The notes beneath the pieces were generated by a model. That model did no database searches, was not told the DNA's origin, and worked only from the letters and a program-made list of their open reading frames with translations. A program made the position numbers and the translations under genes. From positions 2,702,556 through 2,766,555 of the forward strand of contig PZJY01000004.1 in NCBI GenBank assembly GCA_031472005.1: a stretch of 64,000 nucleotides of DNA, written 5' to 3'. Below are positions 24,388-35,231 of this stretch, in pieces (position 1 is the first letter of the stretch; the number at the start of each line of letters is the position of its first letter). Source of the stretch: Tetracladium setigerum (taxonomy: Eukaryota > Ascomycota > Leotiomycetes > Helotiales).

Positions 24388-25634
24388 CTACACTCCCTCC
24401 ATCAACCACCTCAGCCCTCCCAACATATCCTCATCAACCTCCCTACTCTTATCCACTACACAATCTCAAAGTCAGCAAATTCCAACCTCTAACCTTGAAT
24501 CACCCACCAACCCAAAATCAAAGAACGTATGAGAAAAGAACTTACACTGAGGCGCCTTCAACCAAAAAGTATGCGGCCAGCCAACAACCACATCCAGTCT
24601 AACATTCACCCCAGCTAGCCTCAACATTTCCCCATAACAAGCCCATCCGAATAAAACACATCATTAGTACAAACCTGAATCCAATGTTTTGGCAGCGCTT
24701 TCACAACTTGTTCATTATCATATTCTTCAAGCGGTAATTTTGTGGTCGTGCGGTGGTCGTCGTCGACGCAAGTCCCGGAGATGAGGGAATTGTAGAAGAG
24801 AGGGGAAAGTGATGTGTGTGATGTGAGGAAAGGAGGAGGAAGGGAGTAGGCATTGCAAGTTACAGGGGAGCGGAGGAGTACGCCGATGACTTGCTTGTTG
24901 ACATTCTTTTGCGGTAGGTCTTCTTGGCTTTCTTTCTGTTGCTCTTTTACCCAGTCCAAAGAGACTTGTGCGGCTAGTTGGCCTCCGGAGGAACTCCCGA
25001 TTACTACGAACGGACCGGCCTTTTCTTGGAATAAGTACCGAAAAATGGCGATAGCGTCGGAAAGTGAATCGTCAGGTGTATGTTCTGGTAACAGACGGTA
25101 GGTGCACGAATAAACGACGCAGTTTAGTGTTTTGGAGATGAGACGGCAGGAGAGATCTTCTGTGGCGAGGGAACCGACGTAGAGGCCACCGCCGTGGTAG
25201 TAGATCACTGCTGGTACTGGACCTTTTGTTTCGGTATCAGTGGCGGGATAAGTACCGGTGGGTTGGTAAGTGCGATAATGAAGAGTTTGAGTGCTGTTTT
25301 GGGGAGTGATGGTTGAGTCGGTGATGGTTAGACCGGTGGAGAGGTGGGAGTGAGTGGTTGCAAGAGCTTTGGTATCCAGAGCGTCGCAGGAGATGGCGTA
25401 GTTTTTGCGGTGGGTAAGGATATCTGGAGGGGAGCTTGGGGGTGGAGGTTGTTGTGATTCGTGGTGGAGCCCTGGAGAGAGTGTTTAGTTGGCTTGTGAT
25501 TTTGGGAGGGAGGTTGGTGAGATTTAAGTCATATAAGGATATGATAGTAGAGTATATTTTTCTTGCTTTTGGAAATATGACTTACAGGCTGGATCAAGTG
25601 GCGGTGGTTCTTGAAGGATGAGAGAGGGATTCAT
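24388..25634 (-). CDS. Alpha/beta-hydrolase fold-3 (hormone-sensitive-lipase type), with an apparent frameshift
   Basis: Exons on the minus strand: 25634-25586, 25423-24546 and 24455-24388. The order is typical of HSL-type esterases: oxyanion motif HGGG (IYYHGGGLYVGSL), nucleophile elbow GSSSGG, acid residue in TNDVFYSDG, catalytic His in GWPHTFWLKAPQ. The part with the His is one frame away from the rest. A base added to the C run 24642-24644 (G on the coding strand) rejoins it and lets the last exon be used in phase, giving 331 aa. These enzymes hydrolyse small acyl esters in the cytosol. The substrate cannot be told from sequence. No signal peptide is seen. Confidence 0.85.
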
Positions 25635-26557
25635 CTTTTGAATTGTTGATTAATATCTCGACAGCACCTAGTCGTAAGTGGAAAATGGAAAGAAAAAGAA
25701 ACACTCAAATGAAACTCCTGTGACTTGAGAATGTGTGGAGTATTCTTGTGGATTAACTTTGGCCTTTATATGCCACTGGGTTGACTTATTTCGCTCACAC
25801 AAGGAGCGCTGCCGAGACCCGGGGACTGCCCGATCTTGAAGTTGAGTAGAGTGGGGTATCCTGTTCTTCTTTAGCCTAAATCTAAACATGGGTTATGGCA
25901 TAGATTTGAAGAACAGAATCACAGGTATGCAATTTTGAGGTGAAAATGGTACAGAATATACGCCAAGTTTTTATGGACCAGACTCTGAAAACAGGTTGAA
26001 TGATACTGCAAACCCCGACGTTTCTGCCTGGTCATCGGCTGAGAGCAGTTACACAGGTTCTTCCTCATGGCAACATCGGGGTGAACCTGTGGGATTTCAA
26101 CAATTGGAGATGAATAATTAACGTACCTAATTCTTTCAGCAAATTGAAGTGATAACACGGCATATGTAAAATAATTCGGGACGTTCGTAAGAATTACGAG
26201 CGTTGCCGCGAAGAAATGGACGTTGAAGGAAAAGAAATAGAAATTAAAGGCATAGACGATTTAAAGCCAAGAAGGAATAAAAGAAGCAGACGAAGACGAA
26301 TTGACGGGGTAGGGGGGTAGGTACTGGTTAGGAGTTCCCGTTTAGTAAGTGTCTTGTAGTTGGACCACGCATTTTGGTGCTCTGAGGTCTACTCTCAGCT
26401 ACCGCGAAACACACAAAAGAAGAGCCCAAGGTCAAGATGAAGTAATATGTGTCATGATAGCCGTAGCTTTTTATTTTCTCGTATTCCGTTCATCTTACGA
26501 TGACTGTCTCTAGTCAAAACTCCGGTCGTTGATATCATGTATGCAAACCAGCTACGC
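25635..26557. other. Intergenic region between the hydrolase and ARPC4
   Basis: About 920 bp upstream of the hydrolase start and downstream of the ARPC4 stop. No gene, no clear repeat. Confidence 0.6.
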
Positions 26558-27282
26558 TTAATCGAACTACGTGGAGATATTAGCAAGGTGAAGTAAAGAA
26601 GTTCGGGGGTATATCAAACTTACAGGTGTCAAGAATGACTCGGCTACGAATCTTGCTCGTGCGTTCAACTACGCGCTGTTAGCCTCGCTCACGCGGTCTT
26701 CCATCCAGACTCACAAATAGCTTCATCTCCGAAATCTCCTTGTCTACTTCCTCCATGAATTGAATAATGAAGTCCACCAGCTTATGCTTCAACATTTCCT
26801 CGGTATGGAAATTCGTAATCAGGAATGAAATGTCATATCCCTATCACATTCAATCAGCGCTATGTCCCTGATTATCCGTCTTCCTAGCATACCTTGATGG
26901 GCTTCCTCCTCAGAATAAAGAAAGCCTCCGCTCTTTGGGTCAGGAAACGTGTGAACTTGTGAACCAAGATGTTCTCGATCTCATCTGCCTGCTTGATCTT
27001 GATGCTGATGCGGACACTGTTGATGCTCGGCTCGATCAGGACTCGCTCATTTTCGTTACGGGCAACCACGAGAGGATTCAGTAGAACCTCTGGAGATGTT
27101 TGCGCTTCAATTTCGGGAACATTGTGTCGCTCGGAGGTTTGGGATGCGAAGTTGGAAAGGCAAAGGGCGGACGTCAGCGAAGAGCGGACGCATTGGAGGT
27201 AAGGGCGGAGTGATTGAGACTAGATGGATATTAGCAGACGCAATCGTGAATATAGTGTTAGATGAAAGGACCAACGTACCAT
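26558..27282 (-). CDS. ARPC4: Actin-related protein 2/3 complex subunit 4
   Basis: Five exons on the minus strand: 27282-27280 (just the ATG), 27219-26893, 26840-26715, 26668-26624 and 26566-26558, adding to 510 nt and 169 aa, the conserved size of this subunit. Recognisable parts are MSQSLRPYLQCVRSSLTSAL, ISIKIKQADEIENILVHKF, LRRKPIKGYDISFLITNF and the end LNARARFVAESFLTPFD. ARPC4 with ARPC2 forms the core clamp of the Arp2/3 complex, which nucleates branched actin at endocytic patches. An exon of only three bases at the start is unusual and easily missed by gene callers. Divergent from UBP6, 329 bp away. Confidence 0.96.
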
Positions 27283-27611
27283 GGTTTGTGGTTTTCCCAA
27301 AGTCTCAAAGACCTCACAATGCGACTTGGTGGTGCAGCCGAATTAGGTGTGGTCGTTGCTTGGTGGGGTTGCTGCTCACCTTCAAGGCGGAAACGCTACG
27401 TAAGGCGCTAGTGTTGGAGAGCCGCCTCGCCGCCGATGTTTTGTTCCTGAACCGTCTACATTTCAACTCTGAATCTTTCAACAAAGTTACATTGGAGAAG
27501 AACCGAAAGAGAAACTACAGGCAAAGTTTTGCACTTTGATTAAATATAGAATCTTCCTTCAAATCAAGCTCTTTCCATCCCTTCTCGACTCACCACAACC
27601 CCGCCACAAAC
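27283..27611. promoter_or_regulatory. Divergent promoter of ARPC4 and UBP6
   Basis: A compact 329-bp region between the two start codons must serve both genes. I see no defined element. Confidence 0.5.
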
Positions 27612-29394
27612 ATGGCGACAATTCCAGGTATGTCTCTATCTATCCAGGTCGCTCTTTGGACTCTACTGAGATGCCATTAGTTATCGTCAAGCATCAAGGC
27701 AAGAAGTATGAAGTCGATCTCGATCCAACATCTCTCGGCGAAGTCCTCAAATTCCAGCTCTACTCCTTGACCGGTGTTGAGCCAGACCGCCAAAAGATTC
27801 TCGTGAAGGGTGGCCAACTCAAGGATGACACCGACCTCTCAAAATTGGGCGCAAAGCCTGGACAAGTTTTCATGATGATGGGAACTGCTTCTGCAGATGG
27901 AGCTGGTTTTAGCAGACCTAAGGAGGCGATCAAGTTCGTGGAGGACATGACGGAAGCTGAAGCTGCTCAACAAGTGGGAGCTACACCGGCTGGACTACAG
28001 AATCTGGGCAACACTTGCTACCTGAACTCGACTCTACAAACCCTGCGAGCGGTCCCAGAGCTACATGACGAATTGGCCAAATATGTTGCCGGGCCCTCTT
28101 CTCGCCCTGTCGGTGCAACTCTCGGAGATCTCAGCATGTTTGGGCTTGGTGGACTTGGAGCTTCTTCGGATCTTACAGCTTCATTGAGGGATCTTTACAA
28201 GCAGATGGGAGAGACACAAGATGGATTTCCGCCTCTTGCATTCCTGAACGCCCTTCGAACAGTATATCCTCAGTTCAACGAGAAGTCAAAGTCAGGTCAC
28301 GGCTATGCACAACAAGATGCAGAGGAAGCTTGGTCGCAGATCCTATTCCAGATTCGAGAAAAGTTAAAGGTCAAGACCGAGGGTCCTTCCGGCACCACCG
28401 AAGAATCTTTCGTTGACAAATATCTTGGTGGCAAGTTCGCCACAATTACAGAATGCAACGAGCAAGCTGCAAAGGATGCTGGGGAGGAGTCGGTCTCTGG
28501 CGAGGATACGTTTCTCAAGCTTAACTGCCATATCAGCAGTACTACAAATCACTTGAAGGATGGCATTCTCGCCGCCTTGGAGGAACAGATAGAGAAGACA
28601 TCACCAGTTCTCGGTCGAGATGCTATCTATACCAAGAAGTCTCGTATCTCACGGTTACCCAAGTACTTGACTGTTCACTTCGTACGTTTCTTCTGGAAGA
28701 AGGAGGCCCAGAAGAAAGCAAAGATCATGCGCAAGGTTACATTCCCCCAAGAGTTGGATGTTGTTGAATTCTGCACCGACCATCTTCGATCGCTCTTGAT
28801 TCCAGTCCGAGACAAGGTCCGAGAAGTTCGAAAGGACGAGGAAGATGTTGAGCGTGCCAAGAAGCGACAAAAGCGTATTCACGACAAGGCTGCTGCCGAC
28901 GAAGCTGCTGGCATTACAGATTCCGTTTCCGAATCTAAGAAGGCAGACGAGAAGAAGGAAGAGAAGAAGAAGCCTGCCGATGGCGATACACCAATGGAGG
29001 ATATCGTTTACAAGACCGATGCGGAGGTTGACGCTGAGCGTGCTGCTGCCATTCTTGAGGCGAAGAAGGAGTTGCATGCTTTGATCAGCCAGAGCTTGGT
29101 GCCGATACCAACCAATCTGGTCTTTATGAACTTCGAGGAGTGGTTACACACCAAGGCGCCAGCGCAGACAGTGGTCATTATACCTCATATGTCAAGAAGT
29201 TGGGTCCATTGGATCCTAAGACCGGCAAGCGAGGCGAGGAAGATGGAAATTGGTGGTGGTTCAATGATGACAAGGTGTCGGAGGTTGATGCTGAGAAGAT
29301 TCTCACACTTTCAGGTGGAGGGGAGTCGCACTCGGCACTTATTCTTCTCTACAAGGCACTTCCTTTGCCATCGGCAGAAGGAGAATCAGCATGA
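27612..29394 (+). CDS. UBP6: Proteasome-associated ubiquitin carboxyl-terminal hydrolase (Ubp6/USP14), with an apparent frameshift
   Basis: Exons 27612-27627 and 27681-29394. The N-terminal ubiquitin-like domain (IVKHQGKKYEVDLDP to GQVFMMMGT, residues 6-74) docks on the proteasome base. The USP catalytic domain begins with the Cys box GLQNLGNTCYLNSTLQTL (C118), and the His box ASADSGHYTSYVKK lies near residue 505. Lys- and Glu-rich inserts (about residues 395-470) separate the halves. The enzyme removes ubiquitin from substrates at the proteasome. The His-box half is in another frame from the Cys-box half. One C added at or near 29089-29090 (ISxELGADTNQSG junction) restores it, giving 576 aa. 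Without that base the ORF reads on to 29503 with an unrelated tail. Confidence 0.93.
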
Positions 29395-29980
29395 GCGATG
29401 TTTGGAAATGCGTTATGAGGACAAGATCATGCATGGATATTGGCGTTGTTGCCTGGAACTGGAGGAGATCGAAGCGGTGGATGGCAAGCATAAGACCATT
29501 TAACTGTTAGGCGTTGCAGTAATTCGAAAAGTAGAAACTCCGTTTCCAGAAGCAGGTACAAAGCAAATATACCATCTAATTGGGCGTTCTTGAATAACGT
29601 GACATGGAGGGATTTCATGCCGGGTTGACAGCCAAGATGACAGGGATCTTCGTATTTGCGACGGATCATGATCGGCGGAGGCTCTTTATCCAATTCGTCC
29701 ATCCAACTGCTCAACGTTGTGGAGGCTGTGCCAGCCCGTCTGTGTGAGATGCTTGATATCTCTTAAATATCTGGTAATTAAAGGTGCTGCCTTGCGCCCA
29801 CGTGGGATAATCTTGAGGGAATTGGATGCTCATCGTTTGATGGTTGATGATAATGACCCCTAAGACGATAGATCCTGAGCTGGATAAATTCCAACAGTTC
29901 CCCAGCCTTGCTTTCCTATCTCATCTTGAATCCAACGACCTAGACCGCCATGTAACATCTGCATCATTCTCATTTCCATC
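29395..29980. other. Spacer between UBP6 and the next gene
   Basis: No supported gene. A minus-strand frame at 29427-29714 has fairly protein-like composition but no ATG context, homologue or splice signals that I can defend. Confidence 0.5.
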
Positions 29981-31334
29981 ATGGGAGACCAAGTCAAATC
30001 TAAGGCAGTGTCGGTGGAAGACCTCAAGGTTGACTCTACACAGTCAATAGGTTTGCCAACAACCTATCACATATATCACACTGGCAAGGGTAAACGACCG
30101 CCAAACTACTCCATCCATCTCATTCGCGATTCAGAAACCACAATCCTTGCACCCGTCAAGGTCAAAAAAACAAAAGAAGAAAAGAAACAGGCAAAAGCAA
30201 ACAAGAAGAAAGAAAAAGCAGAAGCCAAAGCCTTGAAAAAAGTCAACGCTACAACTCCAACCTCACAACCCATTTCGCAAGATGATGCTCTCCAGGAAGC
30301 CAAGTCCTCAAACAACGCCCTCGTCACCGAAATCACCACAACAGAATCCAAACCCAAAGCCCCAGAACCAGAATTAGTCCCTGTCAAAGGTCTTAAGAAA
30401 CTCGCACTCTACGACAACCCCCTCCGCGATCCTCGCGTTCCAAACACACCATACTTCCTCCATCTCCCCAAACTCTTCGGCCAAGAACCAGCCTACACCC
30501 TCCGAAATGGGGGTCACAAAAACAGTCCCGTCACCGGCCTTCTAAGCCCTTCCGCTCTCTGGATGAGCTGGAAACTCGAATTCGGCGATGTCCTGAGGCA
30601 AGAAGGTGTTATTGACGGCCGCGGTGTTGTGAATGGGAGATTTGGAACGAAATCTGGGAAAGATGGGTATTTGAAGGGGTATAAGGTTAGAAAGAGGAGG
30701 TATTGGGGGAAAATGGGAAGAGTTATTGGTTGAAGCAGAAAGAGGAGGGTTTTCCGGATAATGTGGATAGGGGGGATGGGGAGAAGGTTAGACCTGACGA
30801 GGTGTGGAGTTGAAGTGGGTGAGATTGTGGAAGAGGGATTATGGGTTTAGCTGGAGGGGTTATGAGTTTTTGTGGAAGGGGACAGGGAATGTGGACGAGC
30901 CAAAAAAGGGGGCAAAGCCGTTCGTGTGGTGTAATCATTTGAAGCTGATAGTTTACAAGGCTAGGGATGGAGTGATGGGTGAGTTGATGTTGGCGAAGTA
31001 TGTGTGTGTTATAGGGAATAGGAAAGCGGGGAGATTAGAGGTTTATGATAATGCTTTGGAGGAGTTTTTGAGGGACTGTGTTTATATGGACCGAGAGGAG
31101 GGTAGTTCCAAGTTTAATGGAAGCCCGTCTGTTGAGGCTAAGGAAGCTGTTACAGAAGGAAGAGAAGTAGTCGCAGCGGACGAGATGGCTAGGTCGGAGG
31201 AGAAGACTAAGATATACCAGAGGTTCCGGGATGTTATCATGGGCACCATGATCTGTATGCTGATCACAGAGCGAGACAAGCGACGGTTCATTCTCGAATT
31301 CTTACAGGAGGTTGGGGAGAGTGCTGGAGGTTGA
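29981..31334 (+). CDS. Conserved-looking hypothetical protein, with two apparent frameshifts
   Basis: I do not recognise this protein. The first frame opens with ATG at 29981 and runs with normal coding character to about 30705. The reading then continues in a second frame to about 30806 and in a third to the stop at 31334. One G added to the run 30705-30709 and one to 30706-31 region's later GG at 30806-30807 give one 451-aa chain. Its middle is Trp/Tyr-rich (RRYWGE, EVWELKWVRLWKRDYGFSW, YEFLWKGTG), suggesting a compact beta-rich fold. A Lys/Ala-rich coiled-coil-like segment lies at about residues 60-90. No signal peptide or membrane segment. It may be intact in the organism or a young pseudogene. 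Confidence 0.65.
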
Positions 31335-31838
31335 TCAATTTGGACGAAGTGGAGTAGCATAATTTCTTTCCTGATTAGTTAGATTCTCACGCTATGTGAT
31401 ATGTTCCAGTCGTCGGACTTGTGTTGAATTGAATAATCTTTTTCCTAGGTAGTAAAGGTATGCTGTGATATAAGTAAATACATTCTCGTAGAAAGGTCTG
31501 GCTACCTACGTCTTGTCTCTATTCCGGACGGCTTTGCTGCTTTGTTCCCGAGTACGCTAGTTGTATATTGGTGTATAAGTATACAAATAAATCCGGATGA
31601 GAGAATGCAACTGGCCAATAGACACTAATTTAACTTTTTTTGAAGGCCTAATACAGAGATGTATTCAGTCAAGTCCTTGAAATTGAACTAGCAGCATGTT
31701 TGGCATTTTCGCTTCTCATCATCCAATGACAGGTAGTGTTGGAAAAGTATCGCTGTATTAGAAACTCAGGCTAGAACTGATCCCCTAACATCATGGCTGT
31801 TCCATTTAATCGCTTTTCCCTTGAGCTAGCATTACATC
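31335..31838. other. Convergent spacer
   Basis: About 500 bp between the stops of the two unrecognised genes. No feature seen. Confidence 0.6.
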
Positions 31839-33627
31839 CTAGTTGTCGGATGTGCCAACATACTCTAGGGATTTCAAGATGCTGTCGATTAAAGCCTTGT
31901 TTATCGTAGCTTCTTCAAACGTATCGAGTAACTCCAACGCCATTGTCAACTTGGATTCTTTCCTGACATTCTCGCGAACCTTCTCTTGAAGTCTCTTGTC
32001 TTGGGCGTACAACAGAGAGTACTCAGCCAAAATTGCATGAAGTTTTTCTGCTCCTTCTCCACCTCGCCACGCGATCCAGCAATAGCTGCATTAACTTCCG
32101 ACAGTTTTGCCCTCTCTACACCCAACTAATGATATAAGTTAATTATCAAACAATAAAAGTATAACACGGACGAGTATTTCATACCCTTTCGAGTTGCTCG
32201 TCATACGAAAGACTCTTCAGCTCCTCAGCCAATCGCTTTAATTCATTCGTAGCTTCCATTCCACCTTTCTCAATCCCAACCACTGTGTTATCCATTTGTC
32301 TAGTGTCACTCATTCCGACTCTTCGTTCAGATCCGCCTTCGCCGTTTGACCCGGTGCCGTATACTTCTTTGTCCCCATGCTTGTGTAACCGCTTGGCTGC
32401 CAGCTTGGCTAGGAAGTCGTCGGAGTTGTCTATCATATTCATAAGAGTGTCAGCAGAGATGCTCTCACACACGATTCAGGTCAATATGAAGAAAGATGTA
32501 GGACTTACCTCGCGTTGTGATTTTCCTTTCGCTTTTGGGAGAGTTGCTTTGAATTGACCGCTGACGATCTAAGATGGTTATGAGAATACTCATTGAGTTG
32601 AGATGGCTCATATGTTTCTTCGTCCTTGGATTCGATTATATCTCTCCTGATGTCCTTGCTTTTATCAACGTGGATTATACCGTAGTTTCTTTGCAAGAGA
32701 ATGGGTATTCCCAACATCTCGTATAATCTGCGGTACATCTGATATAATAGGTGTCTATACCCATGCATCATAGTAGCATAGTTCGACAGAATTAACTGAT
32801 ATGCTCTTGTGGCAAAGAGAACCGAAATTCGCAGATCTGGTCTCTTGTGGTTTCTCACTGCGAGACACTGATCAAAGAAACTTTGCAATTCTTCTGCATA
32901 TTCTCTCTCCCCTGATGCAATTGGAATCAGCCGCTCCTTGATAGCATCCCAGTGGTCGTCATTCTCAACTGCAAGTCTCACTGCATTCTTCATGTTGTCC
33001 AACACCTCATCGTAGCCTTTTTGTCGTTGGTCGAGCTTAATCGTGACGTGGTCATCCAATATATCGGGCGCGGCGTCCATCTCACCCCTCTTGATCTCAT
33101 CTCCAATTGCATTCAATGTAAACGCGTCCCACACACGAACCCGCTTTCATAAGCTTGTATCAACCCAGAAAGGTCAACATCGTAGGCAAAGAAGAATTCC
33201 AGTGCCGCAACACTTTCAATATTCTTCTTGAAGCGATCGATCTCAATGGTTCCCATCTCAGAATCTAAGGACTTGTCGAGATCCTTAATATCAGCCCTTG
33301 TCGTGAGCTTCTTTACGTCTCGAAGCTTTGTGGCATGCTTGCCGCCCAATATCACCAACAATTTCGCACTCCGTCCTTTCCCAACAAGGCAGATCTCATC
33401 TAATGCTGCCACAAGTTCTCGGACTGCGGTCTCATTGCTACTCAGATGATGGACGTGTTGCCACTGCTTCTTGAAGAATTTGGAGTCTTGGCGTGGCTGG
33501 CTATCATTCTTGAGTCGTTTTGCCGGCGGGAATTCTGATCCGGCGAGTTTTCTGATATTGTCAGCTACTTAGCTTAATTTGGGAATATGTCATGGAATAT
33601 TGACCTCAATGTTTGCTTCGGTGTCAT
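31839..33627 (-). CDS. Unrecognised helical protein, with two apparent frameshifts
   Basis: Not recognised. Exons on the minus strand: 33627-33605 (23 nt), 33551-32509, 32461-32185 and 32125-31839, all with good splice ends and matching phases if two bases are restored, in the C run 33140-33142 and the T run 32043-32047. The protein would have 543 aa. It starts MTPKQTLRKLAGSEFPPAKR, a basic start that could be a nuclear signal, and is helical throughout. A block around residues 150-270 (DAFTLNAIGDEIKRGEMDAA to RISVLFATRAYQLILSNY) looks globular. The last third has coiled-coil character (ELKRLAEELKSLSYDEQLER and KRLQEKVRENVRKESKLTM). No catalytic motif, signal peptide or membrane span. Confidence 0.65.
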
Positions 33628-34570
33628 ATTGCAAGCCCCGAGATTGTATGTCGGATGTTGGAGAATAGTGAACTTCGAACGCGAGTTGTTCTTGAACTTC
33701 TGTCAACTCGGAATTGGTTTGATGGAGTGGATTGTAAGCAAAGATGCCGTAATGATACGATGGTGGCAGAGGGAGAGAGAGAATGTTTTGGAGATGACAG
33801 ATAAAAGACAAGAAATGAAGATGATGGAGTCGTCGATAAAGTTTTATATCGACGAAGACAATACTAGGTCACGTGATACAACACTGAGCATTTTGTTTTT
33901 ATACACATTAGGAAATTATACCTACGTTAAAGAAGCAGCATTGTATTTGATATTTTCACTTGAAGAAGAATTACACATTTGGAAGCGAAGTTGTACTTAA
34001 GTTTAATTTACGTAGGTATTAGTATTACTATAGCTGTAACACTTGAATTCGCGTATGTTTTCAAAGAAAAATTAGAGCATCATGTCATTTCTCATTGCTG
34101 TTTTCTTCATCAAGGAGTTATTGTTTCCTGTTATTTGCCCTGCCTTATTACTCTCTTCTCGCTAAGGGCACGTAGCGAGGTCGTTCCCGGAATACCCTCG
34201 ATCCTCTTCTCTTCTCTGCGGCATCGTCTCCTTCTTCAATCTGAACAAAGAAATCACTGAACCTCCGGAGTATGTTGAACTTGTACTCTCTACACTGCTG
34301 TGGAGTCGAGGTTTTAAATATACGCTGTCTATGCACTTTTCAGTCTAGCTAAGCGAGGATCCTGATGATCGAGTATTCGCACAACTGGTCCTTTCAAAAT
34401 TCGGCTCTGCCACAGCGTCGAGGTTCACTTCGCCTCTAGTGTCTGTCCAGGCAACCTTGAAGAATTGAAGCATGACCTGGAGATCTAGACGACCCAAAAG
34501 CCAGAACTGTTTGGCAACGAAAAACATACCAAAAATACCAAAAAATAGCCACGAAAGGCCCAAAAAGATA
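33628..34570. other. Intergenic region upstream of the unrecognised gene
   Basis: About 940 bp, AT-rich in the middle. No gene is supported; short ORFs lack features. Confidence 0.6.
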
Positions 34571-34651
34571 TTCCGAACCGGGGAATTGAACCCCGGTCTC
34601 CGGCACATTCTCATTGAGAAGCCGAAATGCTAACCACTACACCAGTTCGGA
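34571..34651 (-). tRNA. tRNA-Glu (CTC) with a 9-nt intron
   Basis: Read on the minus strand, the 7-bp acceptor stem TCCGAAC pairs with GTTCGGA next to discriminator A. The D arm carries GTGGTTAGC (A-box like). The T arm is CGGGG-TTCAATT-CCCCG (B box GGTTCAATTCC). The anticodon stem TCGGC pairs with GCCGG; between them lie 16 nt, i.e. the 7-nt loop plus a 9-nt intron after position 37. The loop TTCTCA places CTC as the anticodon, decoding GAG. Total 81 nt, 72 nt when spliced. CCA is not encoded, as usual in eukaryotes. Confidence 0.93.
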
Positions 34652-35231
34652 TGTTGTTGTGCTTTGATGAGTCGGCGGGGGGTTGTTTCGATATAAAAAT
34701 TCAGCAAAAATTTGTGCTGGACTAGTGCCACCCGCCAAGCACTGGGTCACATATCAGCATCAACATTCTTCTGTGTAAGCCTACCTAGTACTGATATACT
34801 GGTACTCAATGATGTTTGTGTCATATAAAGAACAAAAGTCGACGATCTTGCGATGTCCTACACGCATATCTTCTGAAAAGGTTGGGTCTTGGCATGTGAT
34901 TGGAAACCTCAAATTGAAAACGATTCGTGAACCTCCGCATTATTAATGTCATGAGGAAAAAACAGCAAACTGAACATTTTGCTGGAGAATATCTATCAAT
35001 GCAATCTTCATATAGTAAAGCGACCTTGGGCTATGGTATGAGGGGGTTGTGTTCAATGTGGCAGCAGAACGTCATTCAAGGATGCAACTGCCAAAGGAAC
35101 TTGGTCTTTATGAAGCAATCACTTGACATCCCGTCGCGTCGCCCATCCCAACATCAAATCTCCCACTTCTCTTACCAAATTCACAGTCCACATAGAGGAA
35201 ATAACTTCCGTTCTACAATGAGCCACCAATC
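34652..35231. promoter_or_regulatory. tRNA upstream flank and PrpF promoter
   Basis: About 580 bp without a gene, upstream of both the minus-strand tRNA and the plus-strand PrpF gene. tRNA transcription uses internal A and B boxes. No other site recognised. Confidence 0.45.

Noticed and set aside
29427..29714. 95-codon minus ORF after UBP6
   Set aside because: Protein-like in part, but overlaps the UBP6 end region, no homologue recognised and no gene structure.
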